Source: Chelonoidis abingdonii (taxonomy: Eukaryota > Chordata > Testudines > Testudinidae). From it: a stretch of DNA of 64,000 bases. The DNA lies in the NCBI RefSeq assembly GCF_003597395.2, contig NC_133790.1:22854215-22918214 (forward strand), read 5' to 3'. How positions within the stretch are numbered: position 1 is the stretch's first letter; every line of letters begins with the position of its first letter. The position numbers and the translations under genes are program-made. Shown here piece by piece: positions 24,726 to 36,300 of this stretch. The notes below the pieces were generated by a model. That model searched no databases. It was not told where the DNA came from and was given only the letters and a program-made list of their open reading frames with translations.

Positions 24726-27700
24726 GACAACATTTCATTACCAGAAAAAGTTTGAAGCTCCAAGAATTTTTCTACCCAAAGCTGTAGGGTGAAGGGGTGT
24801 AAACTGGATTAATAACTATGAAGAGATTATCAGTCCCTCCATAATCATTACAAGGTGATGAGGAAATCACCAGAACAGAGCCCAGTGCAGCCAGGCCAGG
24901 GTTGTCCTGCCAGTTACCTTTTCTTGGATCACAGATGCTGGTCGCAATGTTATGTTGATGAGGGTGCAGTGCAGTAAATATACTGCATGCTATCATAGTC
25001 TCCCTCAGAAATTTCTTACACTGAATTCCCCTCTTCCAAGCAAGACAAGTGCCCTGTCGAGCCTGGCCAGAGTCAGGAAGCATGTTCTAACGTGAGCATT
25101 AATTGCAGATGGAACAGGGATGGCTCAGGGCTGCTCTGTGTATCTCTACCACGTCAGCAACACTGAAGCACAAGTGACATTCTGCAGGAAATGAAGTGGG
25201 ACAGGATTCTCTCTAAACACTGTTTCTCCTTTGCTTTCTGTGTCTCTCCTAATCAGCCTCCTGGACTGAAAACAGAAGCCTTCACTGTGCACAGGGCCAA
25301 GCCCTGAGCATGCACAGTGCACATGTCCTATTGGATTACAGGGCAGAACACACTCACGTGGCCCAGTTTGTCAGACTCAGCTGTGTCTCTGCAGAAAGCA
25401 AAGGGAATGAGGGGGGTATATGTGAAAGCAACCTGCGTCTGCACATTACAGTCAGAAGGCTGGACACAGGGTTCTACCTGGGACTGTATGAGCAAGCAGA
25501 TGTAACTTAAGACTTTCTGCATGGGGGGAGGGGCACCTCAGGATGATAACTCAGGACCCCAGTCTATAGGCAGGAAACACATGAGTCTTGGTATCTAAAG
25601 CAGGAACCTGGCTGATAACACCAGAGGCCTTGGTGAGACCTAAAAGTGGAGAGGACAGATCAATATGACCTGGGAGCTGACTGCATCTATAAGTGGGATG
25701 AGTTGCAGACACAATTAATTTCCCTGAGAGCCCAGGGGATGGGAAGGCTAGGTGAAATCATCTTGATACTGAAACAGAAGGTAATGCAGCAGAGACCTGC
25801 TCAACACATTCCATCCCATGAGGGAAGCAGACTTGGCCCATGACATTGTCAGGGCAAGATGACACCCTCTCATCAGTCCCATCATCTGTAGAGGGCAAAG
25901 GTGAAGGGTTCTCAACAAACCCATATTAGAGTCCATGCTCCCCATAAAGCTATTCACATCACAATCTGTAACTGCCATAAAAGCTTGGAGGAAAAACATG
26001 TGATCCCATGTGGAGGGGAGAGGAGTGAAGAAAGAAAAAACAGATCAATGGAGTTGGCATCCATTTCAGAGGGCAAGAGTTTATCGTCCAAGACAGAATT
26101 TCCACTGGGTTTATCCTTTTCTCTCTGTCTAGAATTCAGTTAATTAACGGAGATGTTTCCACATTGAATTAACAATGAGCTCCCACTTTCCTCTAAATCC
26201 TTCCCATACAGCATGCCAATAGTTCCACATGATTTCACTCCAAGGACCCTCTGCGAGAGGGAGTACATCCCATGAATCACATGCCAGCCCAATCAGCTCC
26301 TCCTCCCTCCCGCCCCAATGCTCTACCCTCCCAATTGTTCATACTTAAATATTCTACCTGGTCTCCCATTCCATACCTTCTCTTTCAGCCTCCTCATTGC
26401 TCTCCCAATACCAAGTCTTCACCACCTCCCAAGTACATTTCCTGCTTTCTCAGGTGGTCTATCAGGGATCAGAGTCGGACTGAGAACCACTACATTAGTG
26501 CAGCAGGAAAGAGGAGCTCTGACACTTGGATTTCTGTGTTTGTTTTCACCTGGTTGGACAAGGAGAGATACAAACCAGGACCCAGAGTCCCAAAATTCAC
26601 AGGCCTCTATGCCTTCTCTAAGGAGAATCTCCAATAGCTGCTAGTAATATGGTTTTTATCCTGTGGGCTTTCAGAGGAACCCACAGTCTAACATTCCATC
26701 CAGCAGGGGCAGTGCTGAGCACATATACCAGTTAGTATACAGCTACAGGCATGTTCCACGAAGCGTGTTGGAGACAGCACTGATATTCTGTGTCACTGGC
26801 TCTGGGTCTCCCCATATCACAGCCAGCACTGGACTGACAGTGGAAAGATCCAACCATGGATGTAGTGGCATGGAAATCCCCGTCTATTCATAACAAAATG
26901 TTCTCCACAGCATCTGGCCCTGTGGAGGGCTTGCTCAGGCAATGGTCTGTGACCAACAGAGGCAAGCCCTGTGAGAAAGTCAAAGTACATCAGCCCTACC
27001 AGAGTCTCCATGTGTGAGATGGATGACCATCTGGTAAGCAAAAGATGCTGATTACTATTTTTATGGTCAATTTTCTCTTAAATTCTTTTGTTCTGAATAA
27101 ATAGTACTTTGCTTCACAAGAGCTGGCTGGCCACTGAATAAACCCTGTTATTGTCCCTGAAAGAGTAAAACTGCAGGTGCTGGGATGAAATCAGATTGGC
27201 TGAGGTGATCATGGTGAATTACAGGAGTTTGAAGCCTAAGTCCCTGGTTTGGAGGAAAACGATTGCAGGATCCACCTAGAGAAAGGTGACAGCTGGAGGC
27301 CTGAGACCTAAGTGCAGTGCCCTCAAGAGGGCCACGATGGGGTCAGAGGCACAGTTAACATGGGAACTGTGACACACTCCCATTAGCTTTAACAGGTGAC
27401 AGGATAAAGCTTGCAGGATCCATCATTCACTGCCTTCAGCACCAACTCAAACTAGTTATGTTTGCATTAATCATTAAGACAGTGTTTGATGGTGGCAGCA
27501 AAAGGACAGAGGCCCAAAGGCTCCATACAGGGGAGGGCAAGACGAGGGTGAAGGTGACTCATGTGTGATGTCCTGTGGAGCCATCTTACTCCTCAGTCTT
27601 TTCTGAAACTTCCAGGCTTTGTCCAGCCCAATCTGGACTTAGTGAAGAGCGGGTGAATGGCAGAGAAGAATCTTTTTGTGTCTGCAGATCAGTAGCACAA

Positions 27701-28063
27701 GCACAGACAAACAGATTTTGAAGTGTAAATGAGGTTCTCCACAGGCCCAAGCAGACAGGGAAATAGAAGCCACAGGACACTGCCTTCTTCCCACTCTACT
27801 TGCTCAGCCAATTATCTCTCTCAGAAGGAAGCAGTAAGCTTCTCTTATATGAAGCCACCAGGATTCACAGCAGGCAGCCTGGAGAGCAGAGGAAACAGGA
27901 GAGAAATGGGAATTATTTTAATGTATTACCAGATGTGCTGCCACTGCTGCCGTTGACTGTCAAACCAGAGACTGAAATCTAGGACTGAAATGTCTTGTGC
28001 ATCTGAGTTTCAAAGACTAGACACAGAGCTTAAGGGCAGAAGGGACCGCCATATCATCTATGC

Positions 28064-28474
28064 CTGTGGTTCTCAACAGAGGGTACGTGTACCCCTGGGG
28101 GTACACAGAGGTCTCCCAGGGGGTACATCAACTCATCTAGATATTTGCCTAATTTTAATACAGGCTACATAAAAAGCACTAGCATAGTCAGTACAAACTA
28201 AAATTTAATATAGACAATTGCTTGTTTATACTGCTCTATATACTATACACTAAAGTATAAGTACAATATTTATATTTCAATTGATTTATTTTATGATTAT
28301 ATGGTAAAAATGAGAAAACAAGCAATTTGTCAGTAATAGTGTGCTGTGACTTTTGTATTTTTATGTCTGATTTTGTAAGCAAGTAGTTTTTAAGTCAGGT
28401 GAAACTTGGGGGTATGCAAGACGAATAAAACTTCTGAAAGGGGTACAGTAATCAGGAAAGGTTGAGAGCCACTG
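28064..28474. mobile_element. hAT-like MITE, 411 bp
   Basis: The left end CTGTGGTTCTCAAC and the right end GTTGAGAGCCACTG form an imperfect terminal inverted repeat. Flanking 8-mers ATCTATGC (28056-28063) and ATCTAGGC (28475-28482) differ at one base, which fits an aged 8-bp hAT target duplication. The element has no ORF. I recognise the GGGGGTACACAGAGG and TATATACTATACACTAAAGT segments from a repeat family widespread in turtles. Confidence 0.85.
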
Positions 28475-28482
28475 ATCTAGGC

Positions 28483-30708
28483 CAACCGCCTGCATATACC
28501 ACAGGCCACGAAACACCACCCAGCCACTCCCACATCAAGCCCAACAACCAGAATTAGACGAAAGTATTACAGCTCTCAGAAGACAAACTATTATGTGCCA
28601 CAGGGAGAGAATATGAGGGATTAAGGTGTTGGCAGCAGTTAGAAATAGAGTTGGTTGCAGATAGAACCTGAAAATGGAGTGGGGCTGGATGTAGTTTATG
28701 AATAAAGGACTCTCTTGCTTACTGTGCTAACTGGAGTGTTTTGCTGTTACTTTATGTTCTTGTTCTCATTCTGTTAAATTCAAAGGGCAATTGGATTGTG
28801 GGAAGTATAACAGGCAGAATCTTGAGTTGGAGCTTGGCAGCTCTACAGGCACAAAACAATATAAGTTGGGGAGCTGGCTGGGATCCCTTCAAAGCCAAAC
28901 CCTCCCTGTCACTCAACAGGAATTGCAACCACATGGCATGTCTCTGTTTGGTTCTTTACCAGTATAATCTGCAATGACAATGTCTCCTCCTCTGCATCAG
29001 CAAATTGGTGACAGTGCCAGAGCAATGCCTGGCTCCTGCAGTAAAAGCACGGTACCCCTCAATCTCCTTCGAATAATGTATCCTTTAGTGGGTTTAATAC
29101 AAAACAGTGCAAAACAAAGGAAAGCCACAGAGAAGCCAACCACACTTCACCCATCAATGGAGCCACGGAATTTCCTGTCCAATACCATCCACATCCACCC
29201 ATTGCTCAACGCAATGGAGTGCCCCATTCACCGATTATCACTCAGGACTGTAGAACACCCAACTTAGTGCCATTCACACTGTGGCCATTTCCTGGAGCCA
29301 CAGAGGAACCTGCCCAATGCAATCCATGCCCAGTCCAATCACTCAAGGTTACAGGGTTCCTGCCCAAGACCATTTATACCCAGTGCCTATTGCTTGGGGC
29401 CACTGACCTCCTTACCCTATGCCACCTATACATGCCTGTGACTTGGAACTCAAGCTCCTTGCCCAGTACCACCCATACTGCACTGGTTGCCACGGTGCTC
29501 ACTGCCTGGCCCCATCTACTTCACACATCACAGCGGAACTCACACTGAGCCTCTTTCCCTGACACTGGGTTCGGTTTCAAGGACTTGGACATGTCTTCAT
29601 CTGAGATCTCTTTGGGTTTTCACTATCTTCAACCCAAACTGGTGCCAGCACTATGGCTGAATGGGGCATGAGGTTCCCATCATACAGCGACACAGAAGAT
29701 TCACCCCCCTCAAATCCAAACTGCTCCAAGCCCCAGGCTTCTGGACAGGCTTCTCTTTTAGAAATCCTTTCACTAACCACCTCCCATGCATTTGGAACTT
29801 TACTTACATGTTGCACAAACTGGGATTAGGGAAACTTGATTTACATAAATCTCTGTAGTTTCCCAGAGTGAGAGCACAAACATCCTAAATTTCCAAGGAC
29901 CAGTTCCTACTAGGAGACCATGTGTTTTTGACCCCCAGTGGCTGCCCAAACTCCATTACCAAGAAAAGAGCTGAGGGCTGCCTTAACTTTCACCTTTATC
30001 AGAAAATAAGTGGACAGGGTGAGAAATCCATGCCAATCCAAGGGTGGGATCAGATCTAAGGACAGTGGGGGCCAACCCTTCCCCACCCAAAACCTGAAAC
30101 ATTTTCAACTTTTAGTTTTTGCACTAGAACTAGACAAGTCACCATGAAATCACTTATTGAAAATGAAACTAACTTCTCTAGAGGAAATAACTTACTTGCT
30201 AAGGGCTTGCTCATTCTTTCCTTCCTGCTTCTCAACATTTTCTTCATTTATCCTGATGTTTTCTTTGAGCTTTTGCAAGCCAAGTGTTTCCTCTACATGT
30301 ACGCTTCTCTCTATTTCCATGTCTTTTTCTTCACAGTATTTTTCCTTACTGATTTGTCCTCTCTCTCTTCAGTCTTCCCTTCTCCCCTCTCTGTCTTCCC
30401 ATCACCATCTTTCACACCCTTGTGCTCTTACTCCCCCTTGCTCTTCTCTACTTCATTTTTCAACCAAGGTCTTCTCGCCCCACCCCCTGGCTTCAATGGG
30501 ATAGGGGGATTCCACTCACCCCCTCACATACATGAGACATGGCAAGAGTCTTCCAGAAGGTGAATGGGCAACAGTGATTGTGTAGGGATCCATGGGCCAG
30601 CTGAGAGCGCTATATCCTTGGAGGGGACCTAGAGCAGATGTAAGCCTCTCACCATGGAGGAGGGCCTGTGACTGGGGGGCAGAGCTCTGAGGGTCACCCA
30701 CCAGCAGG
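28483..30708. other. Intergenic; pyrimidine-rich tract at 30200-30480
   Basis: No gene was recognised. About 280 bp near the right end is strongly C/T-biased on the plus strand. Its open frames (for example 30144-30563) are rich in Ser, Phe, Leu and Pro because of that bias and are not credible proteins. Confidence 0.5.
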
Positions 30709-30713
30709 GCAGG

Positions 30714-30901
30714 TGTTGTATATTTGGTTGTCATGGTTTTTGTTCCCATGGCAACTGAGTTAGATTAGTAGAGGATAGCCTAGCCTGTTTCGGCCGGTTA
30801 GCTGGGCTCTGTGTGTGTAAATAAATGGTAGTTTTGTTAGCTGTCTGCTATCTGGCCTCAAGTGATTTCTTCCTATACCGACTGCCTCCAAGGATATAAC
30901 A
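30714..30901 (+). repeat. Gypsy 5' LTR
   Basis: The 188-bp repeat starts TGTTGTATATTTGG and ends GGATATAACA. It contains GTGTGTGTAAATAAATGG, which supplies an AATAAA signal. It is followed directly by AGTGGCAACGATGG, the probable primer-binding region. It differs from the 3' LTR by a few substitutions and one 9-bp segment (GATAGCCTA), duplicated in the 3' LTR. Confidence 0.9.
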
Positions 30902-31028
30902 AGTGGCAACGATGGATGGGATTCTGGTGCTGCTCCTGTAACAGAAGGAAGGAGAAGTCAAGGTAAAAAAACAAACAAACAAAAAAAACTGCTTGTTTGC
31001 ACTGACTGTCAAAGTGAAACTAAAAATC

Positions 31029-31205
31029 ATGGCTACTCTGACCAGGACACTGGAACCTTTTGATGAGAATATAGAGCAGTGGCATGTGTATACTGAGCAT
31101 TTTGAGCTTTTTGTTACTGCAAATGACATTACAGAAGCGAAGAAGATGCCAATATTCTTAAGTATTGTAGGGGCTAAAACCTACTCGCGCACCTTGAGTG
31201 CATGA
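31029..31205 (+). pseudogene. Gypsy gag N-terminal remnant
   Basis: From the ATG at 31029 a clean frame reads a gag start with LEPFDENIEQWHVYTEHFEL and then VTANDITEAKKMPIFLSIVG, a segment I recognise from vertebrate gypsy-like elements. It stops at 31205, before any zinc knuckle. Integrase-like sequence follows almost immediately, so most of gag is missing. Gag normally forms the retrotransposon particle. Confidence 0.75.
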
Positions 31206-31224
31206 GCATTAGGTAGATACTCTC

Positions 31225-32050
31225 CGATACTCAACACGTTCCGGTCTTCAACACCCCTTGTTACTACATCGTCCAGGAGACGGAGTTATCGTCCAATCTG
31301 GTTGTTTGTTGTGGGGAGACGTTATTATTCACCACCACTGAGATCACAGATGTAAGAAACAGCTACATTCCAGTCACTGGGAATAGTGCGCATGAAGGGA
31401 AATTGCACGAGCTATTTTGGTGGCCTGGATTGGACAGTGCTATTGAAGAGAAGGCAAAAGCTTGTATGTCATGTCAGGGTGTGAGGAATGCACCCCAGTG
31501 GGCGCCCCGTGCACCCATGGGACTGCCTGAAAAACCCGTGGCAACATTTTCACATTGACTTCACTGGCCCTGTTGAAGGAAGCATGTTCTCTTGGTGGCA
31601 TAGATGCCATTCTAAATGGCCAGAAGTCTCGTATAATGCAGTTCACTACTGCTCAGAGAGTACTATCCAAAACTACAGGACTCTTTAGTCGTTTCGGTCT
31701 GCCAGAACATACTTGTCGAGCGACAACGGACCGCAGTTCGTCTCTCAGGAGTTTTCAAAATTTTATGAAGGCAAATGGAGAACCCATCACGTCAGCACCA
31801 TATCATCCATCACCAATGGATTAGCTGAAGATTTTGTGCAGACAATGACAACGCTTTGAAATCAGCAAGGGGAAACACTCCATTCAAAGCGTCTGGATAC
31901 CTTCGTTACTCTCCTACAGAACACACCTCATGCTACGACGACCCAGGCATGCCCCGGCCCTTTTCTAAATGAGGCGATGGACAGCCTTGGCTAGGCCTGT
32001 GCTTCTGTAATCTGCTGCATATACCTTCTGATTTCCCGACAAGCACTATT
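31225..32050 (+). pseudogene. Extra, out-of-place integrase segment
   Basis: This stretch repeats 33740-34490 almost word for word, mostly with one- or two-base insertions and deletions. It includes the zinc-binding region (CMSCQGV), the TGTCCAGGAGACGG-like start and the DDE catalytic region. In the normal element order it should not lie between gag and protease. It is either a rearranged element or, more likely, a misassembly. Confidence 0.8.
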
Positions 32051-32054
32051 GATG

Positions 32055-32330
32055 TTAAGGTGGAGCTCAATGGACAGGCTGCTAAATTGCCACTGTTTCG
32101 TGGTGAGAGGTAACTACTCAGCCTTAATGGGTAGGTCTTGGCTTGGAAGATTCAGCTGAACTGGGCAGAAGTGCCACCGAGATGAGCTAAAGAAGAAACC
32201 AGTCTCACCCCTATACTAAGGAAACATGCTGCTGTTTTTTGGAGATGATTTGGGTAGTATGAAGGGAACACTGTGACAGCTGAACATTAAACCTGACAGT
32301 CCACCAAAATATCTGAAAGCCCGACTATGC
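32055..32330 (+). pseudogene. Gypsy protease and pol N-terminal remnant
   Basis: Readable pieces across frameshifts are VKVELNGQAAKLPLF and ALMGRSWLG around 32053-32150. This is the arrangement of the C-terminal part of a retrotransposon aspartic protease entering pol. The catalytic DSG-type triad is not visible, because that part was lost with the end of gag or replaced by the misplaced integrase segment. Confidence 0.6.
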
Positions 32331-33140
32331 CATATGCCATCAGGCCAAAAGTTGAAGCAGACCTGGAGCGCTGGTCACCAATGCAGTCCTAATACCAGTT
32401 ACCCATAGCTCATGGGCACTCCTATCATCCAATAGTGAAGAAAGACGGCTCTCTCTGGATCTGCGGTGATTTTAAAGTCACTGTCAACCAGTGTTGTGTG
32501 CAGAGGCAATACCCGCTTCCCCCATCAATGACCTCTTCGCAGACCTGGCTGTGAGGACAAAAGTTCAGTAAGATGTTGATCTGAGCAAGCATATTTACAG
32601 ATGCACGTCGATGAAAAATCCCAAGAGCTGTTGACTATCGTGACTCATAAGGTCGATACTGTCGCCACCCTTCGGAATAACGTCTGCTGCCCGCCCTGTT
32701 CCAGAGGCTATGGACCAGATCTTGTGTGGCTTGTCAGGAGTTTCAGTGCTATCTGGATGATATCCTGGTTACTGGAAGGAATGAAGAGGATCACTTAAAG
32801 TATTTAAGGCTACCCTACAAAGACTGGAAGAGTATGGCCTACGAGTTCGCAAAGACAAGTGTGAATTCTTCAGCCCTCTGTTGAATATTTGGGACACATC
32901 ATTGATTCTGCAGGTCTTCAAGCCCCTGCAAAAGTTAAAGCTATTGTGGAGGCTCCCCCACCTTCGAAATGTAAGCAGCTGTGCTCGTTTCTAGGACTAC
33001 TGAACTATTATGGAAAGTTTATCTCACAGTTAGCCACACTGCTAAAACCACTTCATGAGCTCCTTGGGCAGAACAAGGCTGGAAGTGGACTGAAGCCTGT
33101 GATGTTGCATTTAACAAAGCTAAGGATGCATTGCTAAATT
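32330..33140 (+). pseudogene. Gypsy reverse transcriptase remnant
   Basis: In three frames the segments AIRPKVEADLERWS, PIVKKDGSLW, ICGDFKVTVNQ, QMHVDEKSQELLTIVTHK, CYLDDILVTG (YLDD at 32750-32761), GHIIDSAGLQAPAKVKAIV and FLGLLNYYGKFISQLATLLK appear in RT order. The YxDD active site is intact, but frameshifts lie between the motifs, so no enzyme can be produced. Confidence 0.85.
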
Positions 33141-33590
33141 CTGACAGTTCTAACGCACTTTGATCCATCTTACCCCTACAATTGGCCTGCGATGCCTCCT
33201 TCTTATAGAGTGGGAGCAGTCGTGTCACACATTATGCCTTCGGGTAGAAGAGAGACCTATTGCTTTTGCTTCACGCACTCTAAGCAAAGCAGAAACTACT
33301 ATGCCCAAATCGAAGGTGAGGCAGTAGGAATTGTTTTTGAATTCGGTAAGTTCATCAGTACCTGTTTGGGCGAAAGTTTACTCTTCTCACAGACCATCGA
33401 CCTCTGACATCAATTGTTTGGACCCTACACAGGCATTCCCCCTGCTATTAGCTGATAGTTGTATGCAACGTTGGGCATTGTTACTTTCAGCACACACATA
33501 TGAAATCAAATATTGGAAATCCATTCTGCACGGCAATGCAGATGGGCTCTCAAGGTTGCCTTCGCCAGTCAAACATCAAGATAGTGGCCA
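33140..33590 (+). pseudogene. Gypsy RNase H remnant
   Basis: Readable segments are LACDASS-like near 33183, VGAVVSHIMPSG at 33207-33242, NYYAQIEGEAVGIVFEFGK at 33294-33350, and MQRWALLLSAHTYEIKYW with HGNADGLSRLP at 33463-33558. These are the RNase H region and tether that follow RT in gypsy elements. Frameshifts split it. Confidence 0.8.
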
Positions 33591-35007
33591 AAAGGAAATC
33601 TTCTACTTTGAACTAGGTAGAGAATACACCCATCGCTGCTACTCAGATAAAGAAGGCAACTCGCATTTGACGCAGTATTGTCCCAAGTTATGGAACCTGG
33701 ATGATGCATGGAAATCTCGACAAACCTCTCCGGTCTCACGCCGACCTTGTTTACCATACATGTCCAGGAGACGGAGTTATCGTCCAATCTGGTGTTTGTT
33801 GTGGGGAGACGTGTCATTATTCCACACCACTGAGATCACAGATGTAAGAACAGCTACATTCCAGTCACTGTGGAATAGTGCGCATGAAGGAAATTGCACG
33901 AAGCTATTTTTGGTGGCCTGGATTGGACAGTGCTATTGAAGAGAAGCGCAAAAGCTTGTATGTCATGTCAGGGTGTGAGGAATGCACCCCAGTGGGCGCC
34001 CTGCACCCATGGGACTGGCCTGAAAAACCCGTGGGCAACATTTTCACATTGACTTCACTGGGGCCTGTTGAAGGAAGCATGTTCTTGGTGGGGCAGTAGA
34101 TGCCATTCTAAATGGCCAGAAGTCTCTATAATGCAGTTCACTACTGCAGAGAGTACTATCCAAAACTACAGGACTCTTTAGTCGTTTCGGTCTGCCAGAA
34201 CAACTTGTGAGCGACAACGGACCGCAGTTCGTCTCTCAGGAGTTTCAAAATTTTATGAAGGCAAATGGGATACACCACATCACGTCAGCACCATATCATC
34301 CATCCACCAATGGATTAGCTGAAGATTTGTGCAGACAATGAAACACGCTTTGAAATCAGCAAGGGGACAACACTCCATTCAAAAGCGTCTGGATACCTTC
34401 TTACTCTCCTACAGAAACACACCTCATGCTACGACCCAGGCATCCCCGGCCTTTCTAATGATGGGATGACAGCTGCGCACTTGCTTTGATCTGCTGAAAA
34501 CCTTCTGAATCCCGACAAATTGTGCAACATCAGCAGCAATATCAAGTCATCAGACGGGCACCCAGAGCAAAAGACCGAACCTTTAGCCCGGGACAGCCAG
34601 TTTTGGCTCGGAATTATACTTCCAGAGCTAAATGGGTCCCTGCCACGATCATCACTCAAACAGGACCTGTTTCCTACACAGTCCGGACTGCAGACAATCT
34701 TACCTGGTGGCGACATGTAGATCAGCTGTTGCCAGGTCATGCCAGTCCTCAGGACACATCTGCAGTTGAATGGTCTGACTTCACCTCTTCTGGTGAGACA
34801 CCGAATCACAAATCACCTGTTCCTGACTGTTCTCCTCCATTACTGCTGGCGGCTGAGATACCCTTTTGGCCACCACGAGCTGATACCACCTCCTCACCTG
34901 TTCGTGCTGCGGACCCTGAGCCCATGGTACTTTCGGGTCCAACAACACCAGGAGTTCGCCGTAATCCACCTAGAGACAGAAGGCCTCCTCATCGGCTCAA
35001 TCTTTAG
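33590..35007 (+). pseudogene. Gypsy integrase remnant (expected position)
   Basis: The zinc-binding region and EIARSYFWWPGLDSAIEEK lie at 33884-33946. The catalytic D, D and E can be located at the HFHIDFTGP-like codons near 34045, at DNGPQF near 34211-34230, and at GLAED near 34315. A C-terminal domain reads on to about 34735 (QVIRRAPRAKDRTF, then RTADNLTWWRHVDQLL). Small indels break the frame between these parts. Integrase inserts the cDNA into the host chromosome. Confidence 0.8.
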
Positions 35008-35137
35008 CTAGGGCGAACCCACGGTTATGGGGCAAAATAATCCCCAGGGTTTAGCCGGGAATGGAGGAAGTCTACCCTCTTTCTCTAGTCTAGTGTATGT
35101 TTTATTTAGGGGATATTCTTATTAGGGGGGAGGAATA

Positions 35138-35334
35138 TGTTGTGTATTTGGTTTTCATGGTTTTTGTTCCCATGGCAACTGAGTTAGATTATTACGGGAT
35201 AGCCTAGATAGCCTAGCCTGTTTCAGCCGGTTAGCTGGGCTCTGTGTGTGTAAATAAATGGTAGTTTTGATAGCTGTCTGCTGTCTGGCCTCAAGTGATT
35301 TCTTCCTAAACTGACTGCCTCCAAGGATATAACA
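35138..35334 (+). repeat. Gypsy 3' LTR
   Basis: It begins TGTTGTGTATTTGG, ends GGATATAACA, and is 197 bp long. It contains the same AAATAAATGG stretch as the 5' LTR. It ends about 670 bp before the POP5 start codon, next to the CpG-rich promoter. Confidence 0.9.
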
Positions 35335-35379
35335 GCAGGGGTCACTGCTTGGCAAAGCGCCTCCAAAAAGTGACTGGAA

Positions 35380-36300
35380 CAGAAACAAGACTAGGGGCTG
35401 GCGGCGGGGGCGGGGCGGCGGCAGATGAGGACAGAGGGGCCAAGGGCAGGGGCAGGGCCAGGGGTCTGACGGGACCTCAGCCAAGCTAGCCAACCAGCCC
35501 GCCTTGACCCGGCTCGCACTGGCAGGAGGAGGTGGGGCAGATGGGAGGACCCAGGAGGCCAGGGGCGCTGCGCGATGCTCTGCTGACACCGCGCGGGGCT
35601 AACGCTGGAGATGGGTCCTTGGGTGGGAGCGTGAAGGCCGGGGCCGTGCTAGGAGGCCCTGCCCGGGCGGCTGCAGGGACCCAGCGGTGATTGGGAGGAG
35701 GGGCGGTTATCCGCCGACGAGTGTCCCTGCGCGACCAGCCAGCCGCGTGCCAGCCGCGGGAAGAGGGCAAACGCCGCTGCCGGCAGCCGCTGGCGCCACT
35801 CGAAGCTTTGCGCACAAGGACGCAATATGCGCGACGCTCCCTCGCGGTGTTTCTTGCCCCTCCGGTTCCGCCCTTGCCGAATGTCGATTGGCTGTAGTGC
35901 TCAGAGGCGACACTCCCATTGGCTGAGCTGAGTGTTTGTCTGGTTCGGCGTCCCTGGGAGGCTGGAGCGCCGCCGAGCCCGGCCGGAGGACAACGAAAAG
36001 ATGGTGCGGTTCAAGCACAGGTGAGGGTGACGTCTCTGCTCCGCTCGCGCGGTCACTCCCCCTCTCCCCATTAACGCGATGTCTTGCGTTGTAGGTACCT
36101 GCTGTGTGAGATCGTCTCCGAAGACCCCCGCTGCCGGCAGTGCATGGACGAGCGGGCGGTGGGCGCTGCGGCGAAGGATGCCGTTGCCCGGACGCACGGG
36201 GACTACGGGCTGGCCTGCTGTTCCATCGCCTTCACAGGTCTCCTCCTGCCCCCGCCCCCGCGGTGCTGACCATCGGGCTAGGCCCACAGGCGGGGCCGGA
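35380..36300 (+). promoter_or_regulatory. POP5: POP5 CpG-island promoter
   Basis: GC- and CpG-rich DNA begins right after the gypsy 3' LTR and covers exons 1 and 2 of POP5. Two ATTGG elements (reverse CCAAT boxes) lie at 35887-35891 and 35918-35922, about 80-115 bp upstream of the start codon. This is the position usual for NF-Y sites in TATA-less housekeeping promoters. I see no clear TATA box. The transcription start is probably between 35930 and 36000, but this is inferred. Confidence 0.7.

Larger units (their letters stand above)
22040..28055. other. Intergenic, MIR relics only
   Basis: I recognise MIR pieces at about 22385-22510 and 24545-24725. No exon, RNA gene or larger mobile element could be supported here; the open frames are short and overlap in competing frames. 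Confidence 0.45.
30714..35334 (+). mobile_element. Ty3/gypsy-type LTR retrotransposon, inactive
   Basis: Two LTRs (30714-30901 and 35138-35334) bound an internal region with gag, protease, reverse transcriptase, RNase H and integrase remains. The order RT-RNase H-integrase marks the Ty3/gypsy class. GCAGG flanks the element on both sides (30709-30713 and 35335-35339), so insertion was by a normal integrase reaction. A purine tract (GGGGGGAGGAATA, 35125-35137) precedes the second LTR. Many one-base indels break all frames. An extra copy of the integrase region sits between gag and protease at about 31225-32050, which is abnormal. The element lies in the same orientation as POP5, about 0.7 kb upstream of its start codon. 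Confidence 0.9.

Noticed and set aside
30144..30563. 139-codon Ser/Phe/Leu/Pro-rich frame
   Set aside because: Its composition follows directly from the pyrimidine-rich tract and it shows no domain.
33331..33939. 202-codon frame in the gypsy element, as a possible intact gene
   Set aside because: It joins shifted parts of RNase H and integrase; only short stretches match, so it is a frame created by indels.
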